From Streptomyces sp. PR69 (GTDB lineage: Bacteria > Actinomycetota > Actinomycetes > Streptomycetales > Streptomycetaceae): 64,000 nucleotides of DNA. The stretch is from NCBI RefSeq assembly GCF_026420845.1, contig NZ_JAOWCB010000020.1:1-64000 (forward strand). The letters run 5' to 3'. Below are positions 45,886 through 54,680 of this stretch, in pieces. The translations under genes and the position numbers were made by a program. Each line of letters begins with the position of its first letter. Position 1 is the stretch's first letter. The notes under the pieces were generated by a model, which saw only the letters and a list, made by a program, of their open reading frames with translations, ran no database searches and was not told the DNA's origin.

Positions 45886-47298
45886 ATGGCGAGTAGCGAT
45901 ACGTCCACCACGTCGGGAGACGCAGGAGATGCTTCAGACGCGACACAGGGCACGAAGGCCGCTCATGCCGGAGTGAAGCAGGTCTGGCGCGAGGCGCCGA
46001 CAGCCGTCAAGTCCCTGCTGGTCGGCACGGCCGTGAACAGGCTCGGCGGGTTCGTCCAGGTCTTCATGGTGCTGTATATGACCCAGCGCGGCTTCACCGC
46101 GGCGCAGGCCGGCGGCGCGCTCGGCGTATACGGCGCGGGGACGGTCCTGGGTGTGCTGACGGGCGGCTGGATGTCCGACCGGGTCGGCCCGCGGCTGACC
46201 ATCATGTCGACCCTGGTGACCTCGGCGCTGCTGCTGCCGACCGTGCTCTACCTGGACAGTTATCTGGCCATCCTCGCGGTCATCGGCGTCGGCGGGGCGC
46301 TCAGCCAGGCGTACCGTCCGGCGTCCACCAGCATGATCAGCCAGCTCGTTCCCGCGGAACGCCAAGTCATGATCTTCGCTATGGTGCGGCTGGCGATCAA
46401 TCTGGGCACCACGGCGGCTCCGCTCCTGGGCGCGGCCCTGGTCCAGGTGTCCTGGGACTTCCTCTTCTGGGGCGAGTCCCTCGCGATCCTGGCGTTCGCG
46501 GCCGTGGCCGCCGCCACCCTGCCCCACGGACACCGCTCCGGCGAAGACGAGCAGGCCGAGCGAGCCGACCGGGCCGATGTGTCCGCAGGCGACCCGGGCG
46601 GCGCGGTCCGCACTCCGGAAGGGGCGGCCAAGGCACGCAAGGCCAGCTATCTGACCGTGCTGGCGGACCGCCGCTATCTGCTGTTCCTGGTGGCGATGTT
46701 CGCCAGCTCCATGATCTACATCCAGTATGTGTCGACCCTGCCGCTGACGGTCCGCCACCTGGGCATGAGCACCACGGTGTACGCCGTCCTGGTCGCGCTG
46801 AACGGCTTTCTCGTCATCACCTGCGAGCTGCTGGTGGCGAAGGTGGTGCAGCGCTGGCCCGCCCGGATCGCGGTCGTCGCGGGCGTGGCGCTGACCGGCG
46901 TCGGAATGAGTCTGTACGCCCTGCCGCTGGGCCTGGCCGCGCTGGTGATCGCCACACTGGTCTGGTCGCTCGGCGAGATCGTCGGCTATCCCACCCTCTT
47001 CTTCGCCTACCCCGCCCAGGCGGGCCCGCCCCACCTGCGCGGCCGTTATCTGGGCGCGTCCAACTCGCTGTACGGGCTCGGCACGGCGCTGGGCCCCTTC
47101 GTCGGGGTCATGCTCTGGAACCGCTTCGAGGAAGGGCTGTGGCTGGGGTGCGGGGCCGTGGGCCTGCTCGCGGTGGCCGCCGCATGGTTCGGCGTACGCC
47201 CCCTTGAACCCGCGGACTCCAAGGACTCCAAGGACTCCAAGGACTCCAAGGAGTCCGCCGGCTCCGCGAGCCCCGCCGAAACGCCGGCCGAGAGATGA
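45886..47298 (+). CDS. MFS transporter
   Basis: 470 aa with twelve hydrophobic segments and a Major Facilitator signature in the first cytoplasmic loop (GGWMSDRVGPRL). A central charged loop (about 220-260) and the hydrophilic ends face the cytoplasm. The C-terminal tail has a DSK repeat from a 9-bp GACTCCAAG array. It resembles drug/peptide exporters of the MdtH/YfcJ kind and probably exports the island's product or gives self-resistance. ATG 45886; divergent from the peptide operon, 114 bases before the ATP-grasp gene on the same strand. Confidence 0.9.
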   Translation: MASSDTSTTSGDAGDASDATQGTKAAHAGVKQVWREAPTAVKSLLVGTAVNRLGGFVQVFMVLYMTQRGFTAAQAGGALGVYGAGTVLGVLTGGWMSDRVGPRLTIMSTLVTSALLLPTVLYLDSYLAILAVIGVGGALSQAYRPASTSMISQLVPAERQVMIFAMVRLAINLGTTAAPLLGAALVQVSWDFLFWGESLAILAFAAVAAATLPHGHRSGEDEQAERADRADVSAGDPGGAVRTPEGAAKARKASYLTVLADRRYLLFLVAMFASSMIYIQYVSTLPLTVRHLGMSTTVYAVLVALNGFLVITCELLVAKVVQRWPARIAVVAGVALTGVGMSLYALPLGLAALVIATLVWSLGEIVGYPTLFFAYPAQAGPPHLRGRYLGASNSLYGLGTALGPFVGVMLWNRFEEGLWLGCGAVGLLAVAAAWFGVRPLEPADSKDSKDSKDSKESAGSASPAETPAER

Positions 47299-47412
47299 GG
47301 CGGCGTCATGCATCAGAGGCTGTCAGCGGTCATCAGCGGTCAGTAGTCAGCAGGCCCGCAGCCCTGCACACATACGTTCCGAGTGCCGTGGCACCACCAG
47401 AAGGGAACTGCC

Positions 47413-48651
47413 ATGCAACGCCATGTGATCCTCGTCGACCCCTACTCCGGTGCGGCCGAGTACGCGAAGGCATTCCGGGCGCGGGGCATCGAGCCCGTCG
47501 CCGTGCTGAGCACACCGGCGCCGCTGGACTCCTACCGGCGCACCTGGGCGCCGGACACCTTCCTCCGTACTCACTTCTTCGACGGCGACTTCGGCGATCT
47601 CCTGGCCACGGTGAAGAGTTATGACCCCGTCGCCGTCGTCCCCGGCAACGAGTCCGCGGTCATGCTGGTGGACCGGCTGGTCGCGGAGCTGATGCCGGGC
47701 TCGGGCAATGTGCTCGAACTGTCAGAGGCGCGCCGGGACAAGTGGCCCATGGCCCGGGCCGTGGCGCAGGCAGGCATCCCCCATCTGCGGCAGATCGCCA
47801 CCGCCGACCCCCGGGAGGTGGCGGCATGGATCGGCGACTGCGGCCTTGAGGGCCGTCCGCTCGTGCTCAAGCCCCGGCGCAGCGGAGGCACGGACGATGT
47901 GCACCTGGCTGCCGCGGGGGAGGACTGGCAGCCGTACTTCCACCGCCTCCTCGGCTCCGTCAACCGCTTCGACATCCGCAATGACACCGTGCTGGTGCAG
48001 GAGTTCGCGCAGGGAGCGGAGTACATCGTCGACACCTACTCGGTGGACGGCGCGTTCGGAGTGGTCTCCGTCTCCCGTTACAGCAAGTCGGCGAAGAACG
48101 ACCGCATCGGGATCTATGACGCCCTCGACTATCTCCCGCCCGAGGACCCGGTCGCCCGCGAACTGAGCGCGTACACGCGGCGGGTGGCCGAGGCGGTCGG
48201 CGTGCGCAACGGCTGCACCCACACCGAGATCGTCCTCACGGACGACGGGCCGCGGCTGATCGAGATCGCCGCCAGGCTGGCCGGCAGCTGCCTCCAGTAC
48301 TCGGCGAGGCTGGCCACGGGCGACTCCCAGATCGACCGCACGGTCCGGCACGTCCTGGACGGCTCCTTCACCCCGGGCTACGAGATCCTCCAGCCGGTCC
48401 GGGTGGTGTGGCTGTCGAGCCCCCGGGAGGGCATCCTGCGCAACGCCGAGGCGCTGAGGGCGGTGGAGGAGCTGGAGACGTTCCACCGGCTCGGCACCCC
48501 GTACGCCTCGGGTGATCTGGTGCCCTGCACGGAGGATCTCTTCACCAGTCTGGGGTGGGTGATCCTGGGCGGGCCCAGCCAGGAGGCGGTGGACGCCGAT
48601 ACGGCGCGGGTGAAGGAGATCGAGTCGCGGCTCAGCGTGGAGCGGGTCTAG
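47413..48651 (+). CDS. ATP-grasp ligase (amino-acid/peptide ligase type)
   Basis: 412-aa carboxylate-amine ligase. The N-terminal Rossmann-like part (HVILVDPYSGAAEYAKAF) precedes the ATP-grasp core with LVLKPRRSGGTDDV (ATP-binding lysine near residue 153), the hinge VLVQEFAQGAEYIVDTY, and the metal-binding strands CTHTEIVLTDDGPRLIEIAARL. It is closest in layout to BacD-type dipeptide ligases. Such enzymes join two amino acids or add an amino acid to a peptide, as in pheganomycin. ATG 47413 with AGAAGGGA upstream. The peptide encoded at 44429 and aspartate-derived amines are natural candidate substrates (inference). Confidence 0.88.
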   Translation: MQRHVILVDPYSGAAEYAKAFRARGIEPVAVLSTPAPLDSYRRTWAPDTFLRTHFFDGDFGDLLATVKSYDPVAVVPGNESAVMLVDRLVAELMPGSGNVLELSEARRDKWPMARAVAQAGIPHLRQIATADPREVAAWIGDCGLEGRPLVLKPRRSGGTDDVHLAAAGEDWQPYFHRLLGSVNRFDIRNDTVLVQEFAQGAEYIVDTYSVDGAFGVVSVSRYSKSAKNDRIGIYDALDYLPPEDPVARELSAYTRRVAEAVGVRNGCTHTEIVLTDDGPRLIEIAARLAGSCLQYSARLATGDSQIDRTVRHVLDGSFTPGYEILQPVRVVWLSSPREGILRNAEALRAVEELETFHRLGTPYASGDLVPCTEDLFTSLGWVILGGPSQEAVDADTARVKEIESRLSVERV

Positions 48652-48665
48652 CCGGTGACCCATGG

Positions 48666-48709
48666 GCCGTAGCCCGTAGCCCGCAGCCCGCAGCCCATAG
48701 GCCGTAGGT
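48666..48709. repeat. 7-bp tandem repeat GCCCGTA/GCCCGCA
   Basis: Six or seven diverged units (GCCGTA, GCCCGTA, GCCCGTA/GCCCGCA, GCCCATA, GGCCGTA) directly after the ATP-grasp stop, ending just before the TTGACG box and palindrome of the next promoter. Upstream of the ATP-grasp gene a similar decay of TCAGCGGTCA repeats is seen at about 47322-47350. Confidence 0.75.
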
Positions 48710-48721
48710 CCTTGACGACCG

Positions 48722-48741
48722 CATAGGACAACAGTCCTATG
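48722..48741. promoter_or_regulatory. Shared island operator, copy 2 (perfect palindrome)
   Basis: CATAGGAC-AACA-GTCCTATG, a perfect 8-bp inverted repeat, 181 bases upstream of the dehydrogenase gene and preceded by TTGACG (48712-48717), a good -35 box. TATGTC at the end of the palindrome could be part of a -10, with an unusually long 20-base spacer. A single half-site-like TTAGGACATG (read on the minus strand) lies at about 52499-52508 before the AraC gene. Confidence 0.65.
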
Positions 48742-48921
48742 TCGGGGACGAAGCACCGTCAACTAGAGTCAATCCTCAGTCCGCCGCGGAATCCCGCCTG
48801 AACACCCGCACACCACCCACACCACGCACCCCGCGGCCTCGGACCCCGACACCCGCACCTTGATCGAACCTGTTGTTCCTGGTCGGATCGCTGAGTCCAA
48901 CTGCGAGAGCGAGGGCAGACG
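48742..48921. other. Leader region of the dehydrogenase operon
   Basis: About 180 bases between the palindrome and the GTG start, without a gene. It should be the 5' untranslated leader. I see a run of CAC/CCG triplets (48800-48860) and no clear riboswitch or attenuator fold. Confidence 0.4.
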
Positions 48922-50232
48922 GTGGAGCCGGTTGCGTTACTGGGCAACAACACGCCAGACCACGAGAAGATCATCGGCTGGCAGGCGCCACCGCTGAAGT
49001 TCGGCGTCGGCGCCACCCGGGAAATCGGCTATGAGCTGACCCGGGCCGGCATTCGCTCAGTGCTGCTGGTGACGGACCCCTCGCTGGCCGCTCTGGGACT
49101 CCCCTCCCGGGTGGCCAAATCCATCGAGCAGGCGGGGATCTCGGTATCCGTCTTCGACCGGTCCGCCGTCGAGCCCACCGACGCCAGCTGTGAACAGGCG
49201 GCCGCGGAACTGTCCTCCCTCGACGTGGATGGCTATATCGGCCTGGGCGGCGGCAGTTCGATCGACACGGCCAAGATGGTGAATCTCCTGCTCAGCCATC
49301 CCGGCCGCGGGGTGCGCGACTATCTGAACGCGCCGGTGGGCGCCGGCGCCCCCATACCCGGACCGCTGAAGCCGCTGGTGGCGGTGCCCACCACGGCCGG
49401 CAGCGGAAGCGAGTGCACCGCCATGGTGGCGCTCGGCGTCAGCGGACTGCGGGTGAAGACCGGGATCAGCGACAGTCGGCTCCTTCCCTCCCTGGCCGTA
49501 GTCGACCCCGCCAACACCCTCACGCTTCCCCCGGCCGTGACGGCGTCTTCGGGGTACGACGTCCTCACCCACGCCTGTGAGTCCTACACGGCACGCGCCT
49601 ATGACCGCCGTCCGCCGTATCCCACGCCCGCGGACCGCCCGCTGTACGTCGGGGCCAACCCGATCAGCGACATCTGGGCGGAACAGGCGCTGCGGCTGGT
49701 CGGCCGGCACCTCAGACGCGCCGTGCTCAACCCGTACGACTTGGAGGCGCGTACGGGGATGAGCCAGGCGGCGTGCTTCGCCGGGATGGGCTTCGGCAAC
49801 GCCGGCACCCATATCCCGCACGCCTGCGCGTATCCGATCGCCGGTCTGGTCCGCGACTACCGACCGGACGGCTACCCGGCCGGCCACGCGCTGGTCCCGC
49901 ACGGCTCCGCCGTCGTGGCCACCGCGGCCGCCGCATTCGAGTTCACCTATCCGACCTCCCCGGAACGGCATTTACGCGCCGCGGAGTTGCTGGGAGCGAA
50001 TCTCAACGGCATCACCATGGCCAATGGCGCGAATGTGCTCCCTGCCACCCTGTTGAGCATTGTGGCGGACACCAAAGGGCCCACTGGCCTGTCCCGCTTC
50101 GGCTATTCGCGCAAGGATCTCCCGGCGCTCGTCGAGGGCGCGCTCAAACAGCAGCGGCTGCTGGTGTGCTGTCCGAGGGACGTCGGCGCCCGCGATCTGG
50201 AGCGGATTCTGACCGATTCCATCACTGGCTGA
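48922..50232 (+). CDS. Hydroxyacid-oxoacid transhydrogenase-type iron alcohol dehydrogenase
   Basis: 436-aa group III (iron) dehydrogenase. The nucleotide-binding strand is DGYIGLGGGSSIDTAKM. TTAGSGSE and the metal-site region ASSGYDVLTHACESY follow, then GANPISDIWAEQALR, MGFGNAGTHIPHACAYPIAG and HALVPHGSAVV. These last blocks are typical of the HOT/ADHFE1 branch, which interconverts 4-hydroxybutyrate and succinic semialdehyde. Next to Asp-semialdehyde genes, a short-chain aldehyde or hydroxyacid substrate is plausible. GTG 48922. Codon 6 and codon 351 are TTA, so it is bldA-dependent. Confidence 0.9.
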   Translation: MEPVALLGNNTPDHEKIIGWQAPPLKFGVGATREIGYELTRAGIRSVLLVTDPSLAALGLPSRVAKSIEQAGISVSVFDRSAVEPTDASCEQAAAELSSLDVDGYIGLGGGSSIDTAKMVNLLLSHPGRGVRDYLNAPVGAGAPIPGPLKPLVAVPTTAGSGSECTAMVALGVSGLRVKTGISDSRLLPSLAVVDPANTLTLPPAVTASSGYDVLTHACESYTARAYDRRPPYPTPADRPLYVGANPISDIWAEQALRLVGRHLRRAVLNPYDLEARTGMSQAACFAGMGFGNAGTHIPHACAYPIAGLVRDYRPDGYPAGHALVPHGSAVVATAAAAFEFTYPTSPERHLRAAELLGANLNGITMANGANVLPATLLSIVADTKGPTGLSRFGYSRKDLPALVEGALKQQRLLVCCPRDVGARDLERILTDSITG

Positions 50233-50307
50233 GCAGCGCGCGTTGAGATTGGCTGAGCACTCAGCTCTGACTCCCCCAGGTCAGGCATCAAGGAGGCTGA
50301 TGTCCTC

Positions 50308-51921
50308 GTGAGCGGATCCCATGCACCAGAAACAGCAGACACGCCATGCACGCCCTACACGCGATGCACGCCGTACACGCCAGACATTCGAGATTCACCA
50401 GGTTCACCAGAACCGCCGGATTCTCCTGGAACACCGGTCGCGGCTGAGTATGTGGCTTTCATCGACGGCAAGGGAGCCCCGGCCGACCGCTGGATCGATG
50501 TCCTCGACCCGGCCGACGCCCGGATCTTCGCCAGGGTGGCCCGGTGCGGCGCGGCGCATATCGCGGAGGCGGTGGGAGCTGCCCGGTCCGCGTACGAGAC
50601 CGCCTGGCGGTTCACCGCACCCGCCGACCGGTCTCTCGTCTGCCGCCGCATCGCCGAAGGAGTGCGTTCCGCACGCGGCGAACTGGCCGCACTGGAGACC
50701 CGCGACACCGGAAAGCCGGTCAGCCAGTCGCTGACCGATGTCGACGTCGCCGCACGGTACTTCGACTTCTACGCCGGCGCGGTGGAGGCGCTCAGCGGTG
50801 AAACGTTCCTTCCCGCTGCGGACCTGCTGGCCTTCACCGTCCGCGAACCGTACGGAGTGTGCGGTCACATCATCCCGTGGAACTACCCCCTGCAGGTGGC
50901 CGCCAGAACCCTCGCACCAGCCCTGGCCGCCGGAAACTGCTGTGTGCTCAAACCGGCCGAGGACGCACCGCTGACCGCGCTCCGGCTGGCCGAGATCGCG
51001 CTCGCCGCGGGTCTTCCGGCGGGGGCGCTGAACGTCGTACCCGGATACGGGGAGGAGGCGGGTGCCGCGCTGACCGCCCATCCGGACGTCGACCATCTGG
51101 CCTTCACCGGGTCGCGCGAGGTCGGCGAAGCCGTGATGACCGCGGCGGCGCGGAACATCGTGCCGGTGACCCTGGAACTCGGCGGCAAGTCGCCGCACAT
51201 CGTGCTGCCGGACTTCGACGCCGGGCGCGCGGTGCCGCTGATCGTCCGCTCGATCACCGAACACGCCGGGCAGAACTGCTCCGCGGGAAGCCGGCTGCTG
51301 GTCCATGAGTCGGTGCACGATGAACTGGTGGCGGCGCTGACGAAGGCGTTCGACGCCCTGCGGATCGGCCCCGGGGCCGGCGACCCCGATCTGGGCCCGC
51401 TGATCTCCGCGAAGCAGCGGGACCGGGTGCTCGGGTATCTGGAGGAGGCGCGGCGCGAATGCGCCGTGGTCACCGGCGGCGGTGTGCCCGAAGGCCGGGA
51501 GTACGCGGACGGCTTCTATGTGGAGCCCACCATTCTCGACCGGGTGACCCCCGCGCACCGGGTTTTCAACGAGGAGATATTCGGCCCCGTTCTCTGTGTA
51601 TCGACCTTTGGGACCCTCGAAGAAGCGGTGCGACTCGCGGAGCACACGACGTATGGCCTCAGCGCCGGTGTGTGGACCTCCGATGTGGGTGCGGCCCACT
51701 GGCTGGCTCAGCGGTTGCGGGTGGGTCAGGTCTTCATCAACAACTACAGCGCGGCCGGCGGGGTGGAACTGCCGTTCGGCGGCTACAAGAACTCCGGCAT
51801 CGGGGTGGAAAAGGGATTTGAGGCGCTGCGGGAATACACGCGGTGCAAGACGGTCGCGCTCCATACGGAACCTCGTCATTCAACGAGCTCGCCGTCAGCC
51901 GAGGGGGAGTCAACCCGATGA
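50308..51921 (+). CDS. NAD(P)-dependent aldehyde dehydrogenase
   Basis: 537 aa. Standard ALDH fold from about residue 48: HIIPWNYPLQVAARTLAPAL, KPAEDAPLTALRLAE, catalytic Glu in LELGGKSPH, catalytic Cys in GQNCSAGSR, and EEIFGPVLCV. It resembles betaine-aldehyde/succinic-semialdehyde dehydrogenases. The first 45 residues (TPCTPYTRCTPYTPD and following) come from short DNA repeats and are not part of the fold; GTG 50308 has AAGGAGG eleven bases upstream. It follows the HOT-type gene by 75 bases, suggesting successive alcohol-aldehyde-acid oxidation. Overlaps the LuxR gene start (ATGA). Confidence 0.92.
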   Translation: MSGSHAPETADTPCTPYTRCTPYTPDIRDSPGSPEPPDSPGTPVAAEYVAFIDGKGAPADRWIDVLDPADARIFARVARCGAAHIAEAVGAARSAYETAWRFTAPADRSLVCRRIAEGVRSARGELAALETRDTGKPVSQSLTDVDVAARYFDFYAGAVEALSGETFLPAADLLAFTVREPYGVCGHIIPWNYPLQVAARTLAPALAAGNCCVLKPAEDAPLTALRLAEIALAAGLPAGALNVVPGYGEEAGAALTAHPDVDHLAFTGSREVGEAVMTAAARNIVPVTLELGGKSPHIVLPDFDAGRAVPLIVRSITEHAGQNCSAGSRLLVHESVHDELVAALTKAFDALRIGPGAGDPDLGPLISAKQRDRVLGYLEEARRECAVVTGGGVPEGREYADGFYVEPTILDRVTPAHRVFNEEIFGPVLCVSTFGTLEEAVRLAEHTTYGLSAGVWTSDVGAAHWLAQRLRVGQVFINNYSAAGGVELPFGGYKNSGIGVEKGFEALREYTRCKTVALHTEPRHSTSSPSAEGESTR

Positions 51922-52496
51922 AGCGTGCTGAAACGACGCAGGTCGCCGAACTCGGCGACCGGGGTTTCTGTCAGTGGTGCGGCGGACCGGCCCAGCCCGC
52001 CGCGGCCTTTGCCGAAAATGTCGAACGCATCAATGTGGCGCTGAGCGCCGTGCAGAGCGCCCTGGACGCCCAGGAGCGGATGATCGAGTGCCTGCTGGGC
52101 GACGCGGTACCGGGCCGCCCGGATGAACCAGATGAACCGGCGCCCGCCGCCGAGCGGAGCCGTCAGCCGGTGGTCCCGGTGCTCGACTCGGGATGCCGGC
52201 AGGCGCTCGACCTTCTCACACCGCGCGAGCGCGAGGTGCTCATTCTGGTGGCGCAGGGAAAATCCAACCGTCAAGTGGCCAACGCTCTCGGCATATCAGA
52301 GAAGACCGTGAAGAATCACCTGTCCGCGCTCTTCTCAAAGATTGGAGCTGCCGACCGGACACAGGCCGTGGTATTCGGCATCCGCGGCGGCGTCGTCGAG
52401 ATATGTGACGGCCCGGGCATCGTACTTCCCTTCAGCACACCGGAAGGGCGAGCCGAACCGCCAGGATCTCCAGGATCTCCAGGACCTTCTATATGA
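51918..52496 (+). CDS. LuxR-family regulator with N-terminal CxxC motif
   Basis: 192 aa. The N-terminus has FCQWCGGPAQ, a single CxxC zinc-knuckle-like motif, then a short coiled coil (about 35-65). The C-terminal GerE/LuxR HTH (about 110-170) reads LTPREREVLILVAQGKSNRQ and GISEKTVKNHLSALFSKIGA. There is no receiver domain, so activity is set by ligand, redox or expression level. ATG 51918 overlaps the ALDH stop. Likely cluster-situated regulator; it is a candidate for binding the CATAGGAC elements. Confidence 0.9.
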   Translation: MKRAETTQVAELGDRGFCQWCGGPAQPAAAFAENVERINVALSAVQSALDAQERMIECLLGDAVPGRPDEPDEPAPAAERSRQPVVPVLDSGCRQALDLLTPREREVLILVAQGKSNRQVANALGISEKTVKNHLSALFSKIGAADRTQAVVFGIRGGVVEICDGPGIVLPFSTPEGRAEPPGSPGSPGPSI

Positions 52497-52583
52497 GGCA
52501 TGTCCTAAGTGTGCGGCAGCCGGTGGCCGATGCACAGTGGATGGACTGTCGCCCTACAGCGAATCCCTGCCATATTGGGCCCC

Positions 52584-53546
52584 ATGCTGAAGAACGTAGC
52601 CGCCGTGCTGCTCGACAACGTCCATCCCTTCGAGCTGGGCGTCGTGTGCGAAGTGTTCGGCATCGACCGCCGGGCCGAGGGCCTGCCCGCCTACGATTTC
52701 GTACTCGTCGCCGCGGAGTCCTCGTCGGTGCGCGCCGTACCCGGGTTCACCATCAGCACGCCGCACGGCCTCGACCGATTAGCGGAAGCCGACCTCATCA
52801 CCATTCCGGTGGGGGACGACTTCCACACCAGGGACTTTCCCCCCGAGCTCCTGGAGGCCCTGCGCCAGGCCGTGGCACGGGGGGCCCGGGTGCTCAGCGT
52901 CTGCGTCGGCGCCTTCGTCCTCGGTGCGGCGGGCCTGCTCGACGGCCGCCGCTGCACCACCCACTGGCGGTACGCCGACGCCCTCGCGGAGCGCTACCCC
53001 AAGGCCTGTGTCGAACCGAGCGTGCTGTACGTCGACGAGGATCCGATCATCACCTCGGCCGGCACCTCCGCGGGCATCGACGCCTGCCTCCATCTGGTGC
53101 GCAAACTCCAGGGCAGCGAGGTCACCAACGCCATCGCACGCCGCATGGTGGTGCCCCCGCACCGGGACGGCGACCAGTCCCAGTACATCGAGCGGCCGGT
53201 GGCCGAGTACCGCGAGGACGGAATCCGCGACGTCATCGCCTGGATGGAACGCAACCTCGACCGGGAGCTGACGGTGGAGCTGCTCTCCGCCCGCGCGTGC
53301 ATGTCGCCGCGCACCTTCGCCCGCCGCTTCCGGATGGAGACCGGCACCACGCCCTACCGCTGGCTGCTGGGGCAGCGTGTGCTCAGCGCCCAGCGGCTCC
53401 TGGAGAGGACGGACGAGACCGTGGAGACCGTCGCGGCCCGGACCGGCTTCCCCAACGCGGCCGCTCTGCGGCACCAGTTCGTGCGCTCGCTCAACACGAC
53501 CCCCAACGCCTACCGGCGTGCGTTCCGGGGGCCTTCCCGCACCTGA
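52584..53546 (+). CDS. GATase1-like AraC-family regulator
   Basis: 320 aa. An N-terminal DJ-1/PfpI-like domain (about 1-190: AAVLLDNVHPFELGVVCEVF, VLSVCVGAFVLGAAGLLDGR with the nucleophile-elbow Cys) joins a C-terminal AraC HTH pair (about 215-315: LTVELLSARACMSPRTFARR, VETVAARTGFPNAAALRHQF). This combination is common among Streptomyces pathway regulators such as AdpA-type proteins. ATG 52584 lacks a clear Shine-Dalgarno. Codon 66 is TTA (52779-52781), so translation needs the bldA tRNA, as for AdpA. Confidence 0.93.
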   Translation: MLKNVAAVLLDNVHPFELGVVCEVFGIDRRAEGLPAYDFVLVAAESSSVRAVPGFTISTPHGLDRLAEADLITIPVGDDFHTRDFPPELLEALRQAVARGARVLSVCVGAFVLGAAGLLDGRRCTTHWRYADALAERYPKACVEPSVLYVDEDPIITSAGTSAGIDACLHLVRKLQGSEVTNAIARRMVVPPHRDGDQSQYIERPVAEYREDGIRDVIAWMERNLDRELTVELLSARACMSPRTFARRFRMETGTTPYRWLLGQRVLSAQRLLERTDETVETVAARTGFPNAAALRHQFVRSLNTTPNAYRRAFRGPSRT

Positions 53547-53603
53547 CACCGGGTGCGGTCGCCACCCATGGCGCGTACCGCGCCGCCCCACAGGAGGACA
53601 TGC

Positions 53604-54680
53604 ATGTTACGCATCGCGGTCGTCGGCGCCACCGGAGCCGTGGGCAGGGAGTGTCTGACCCTGCTCGACGACGGGATCGTGCCAGTCGGCCAGGTGGTGC
53701 CGGCCGCCTCCGCGCGCAGCGTCGGACGCGACCTGGCAGCCGAGTGGGGGCTGTCCCTGCCGCTGGCCCCCCTGACCGCAGTCGAGGACCTCGATCCGGA
53801 CGCCGTCGACGTGGCCGTGCTGTGCGCGGGCGCGGAGGTCAGCAGGCGCGAGGCGGAGCGGCTGGCGGCGGGCGGCGTACTGGTCGTCGACAACAGCTCC
53901 GCGTTCCGGATGCGGCCCGGCGTCCCGCTCGTCGTCCCCCAGGTGAACCCCGGCGCACTGGCGGACCGCCCGGCGGGCAATCTGGTGTCCAACCCGAACT
54001 GCTCGACGATCCAGCTGGTCCGCGCACTGCACCCGCTGCATGAACTCGCCGGTCTGGAGAGCGTCGTGGTGGCGACCTACCAGGCCGCTTCCGGCGGCGG
54101 CGTGCGCGGACTGGCCGAACTGGCGGACGGCTCGGCGCGCGTGCTGGCCGACCCCGGCGCGCCCCCGGAGGAGGCAGGAGGCGAGGCCGGCGGGGAGGCC
54201 GGCGGCCGCTTCGGACAGCCGCTGCCCTTCAACCTCGTACCCGAGATCGGCCTGCAGGACGAGACCGGGCTCAGCCACGAAGAGCGCAAACTCGCCCGCG
54301 AGCCACGCAAGATACTCGGGCTGCCGGAACTGCCGGTCAGCGCGACGGCGGTGCGGGTCCCGGTCTTCCACTGCCACTCCGAAGCCGTCCACATCAGACT
54401 CCGCCGGCCGGTCACGGCGGAAGCGGTCGAGGACGCGCTGGCCGCGACGCCGGGCCTGCGGGTCTACCGCCGTACGCAGAGCCCCTCGTACCCCATGCCC
54501 CGCTCCGTCTTCGCCCGCGACGAGGACCGGGCGCTGGTCCACGTCGGCCGCATACGGGTCGAGCCCGAGGACCCGAGGGCGGCGGCGCTGTGGGTCGTGG
54601 CCGACAACCTCTGGGTGGGCGCGGCGCTGAACGCCCTCCAGATCGTCGAGCTGGCCGTCAAGCAGGGATGGCTCAGTTGA
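53604..54680 (+). CDS. asd: Aspartate-semialdehyde dehydrogenase (island copy)
   Basis: 358 aa. Reduces aspartyl phosphate to L-aspartate semialdehyde with NADPH. The Rossmann motif is VVGATGAVGRECL; the catalytic Cys is in SNPNCSTIQL; the later block AVRVPVFHCHSEAVHI includes the substrate-binding residues. An insert of Glu/Gly/Ala repeats near residue 190 is absent from housekeeping enzymes. ATG 53604 has AGGAGG seven bases upstream and the second codon is TTA, a tight bldA checkpoint. It overlaps the aspartate kinase gene by 13 bases. The pair presumably supplies a non-proteinogenic amino acid. Confidence 0.93.
   Translation: MLRIAVVGATGAVGRECLTLLDDGIVPVGQVVPAASARSVGRDLAAEWGLSLPLAPLTAVEDLDPDAVDVAVLCAGAEVSRREAERLAAGGVLVVDNSSAFRMRPGVPLVVPQVNPGALADRPAGNLVSNPNCSTIQLVRALHPLHELAGLESVVVATYQAASGGGVRGLAELADGSARVLADPGAPPEEAGGEAGGEAGGRFGQPLPFNLVPEIGLQDETGLSHEERKLAREPRKILGLPELPVSATAVRVPVFHCHSEAVHIRLRRPVTAEAVEDALAATPGLRVYRRTQSPSYPMPRSVFARDEDRALVHVGRIRVEPEDPRAAALWVVADNLWVGAALNALQIVELAVKQGWLS

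Noticed and set aside
42305..48651. Island considered as lanthipeptide, lasso or thiopeptide
   Set aside because: No LanB/C/M, lasso cyclase, YcaO or radical SAM gene is present.
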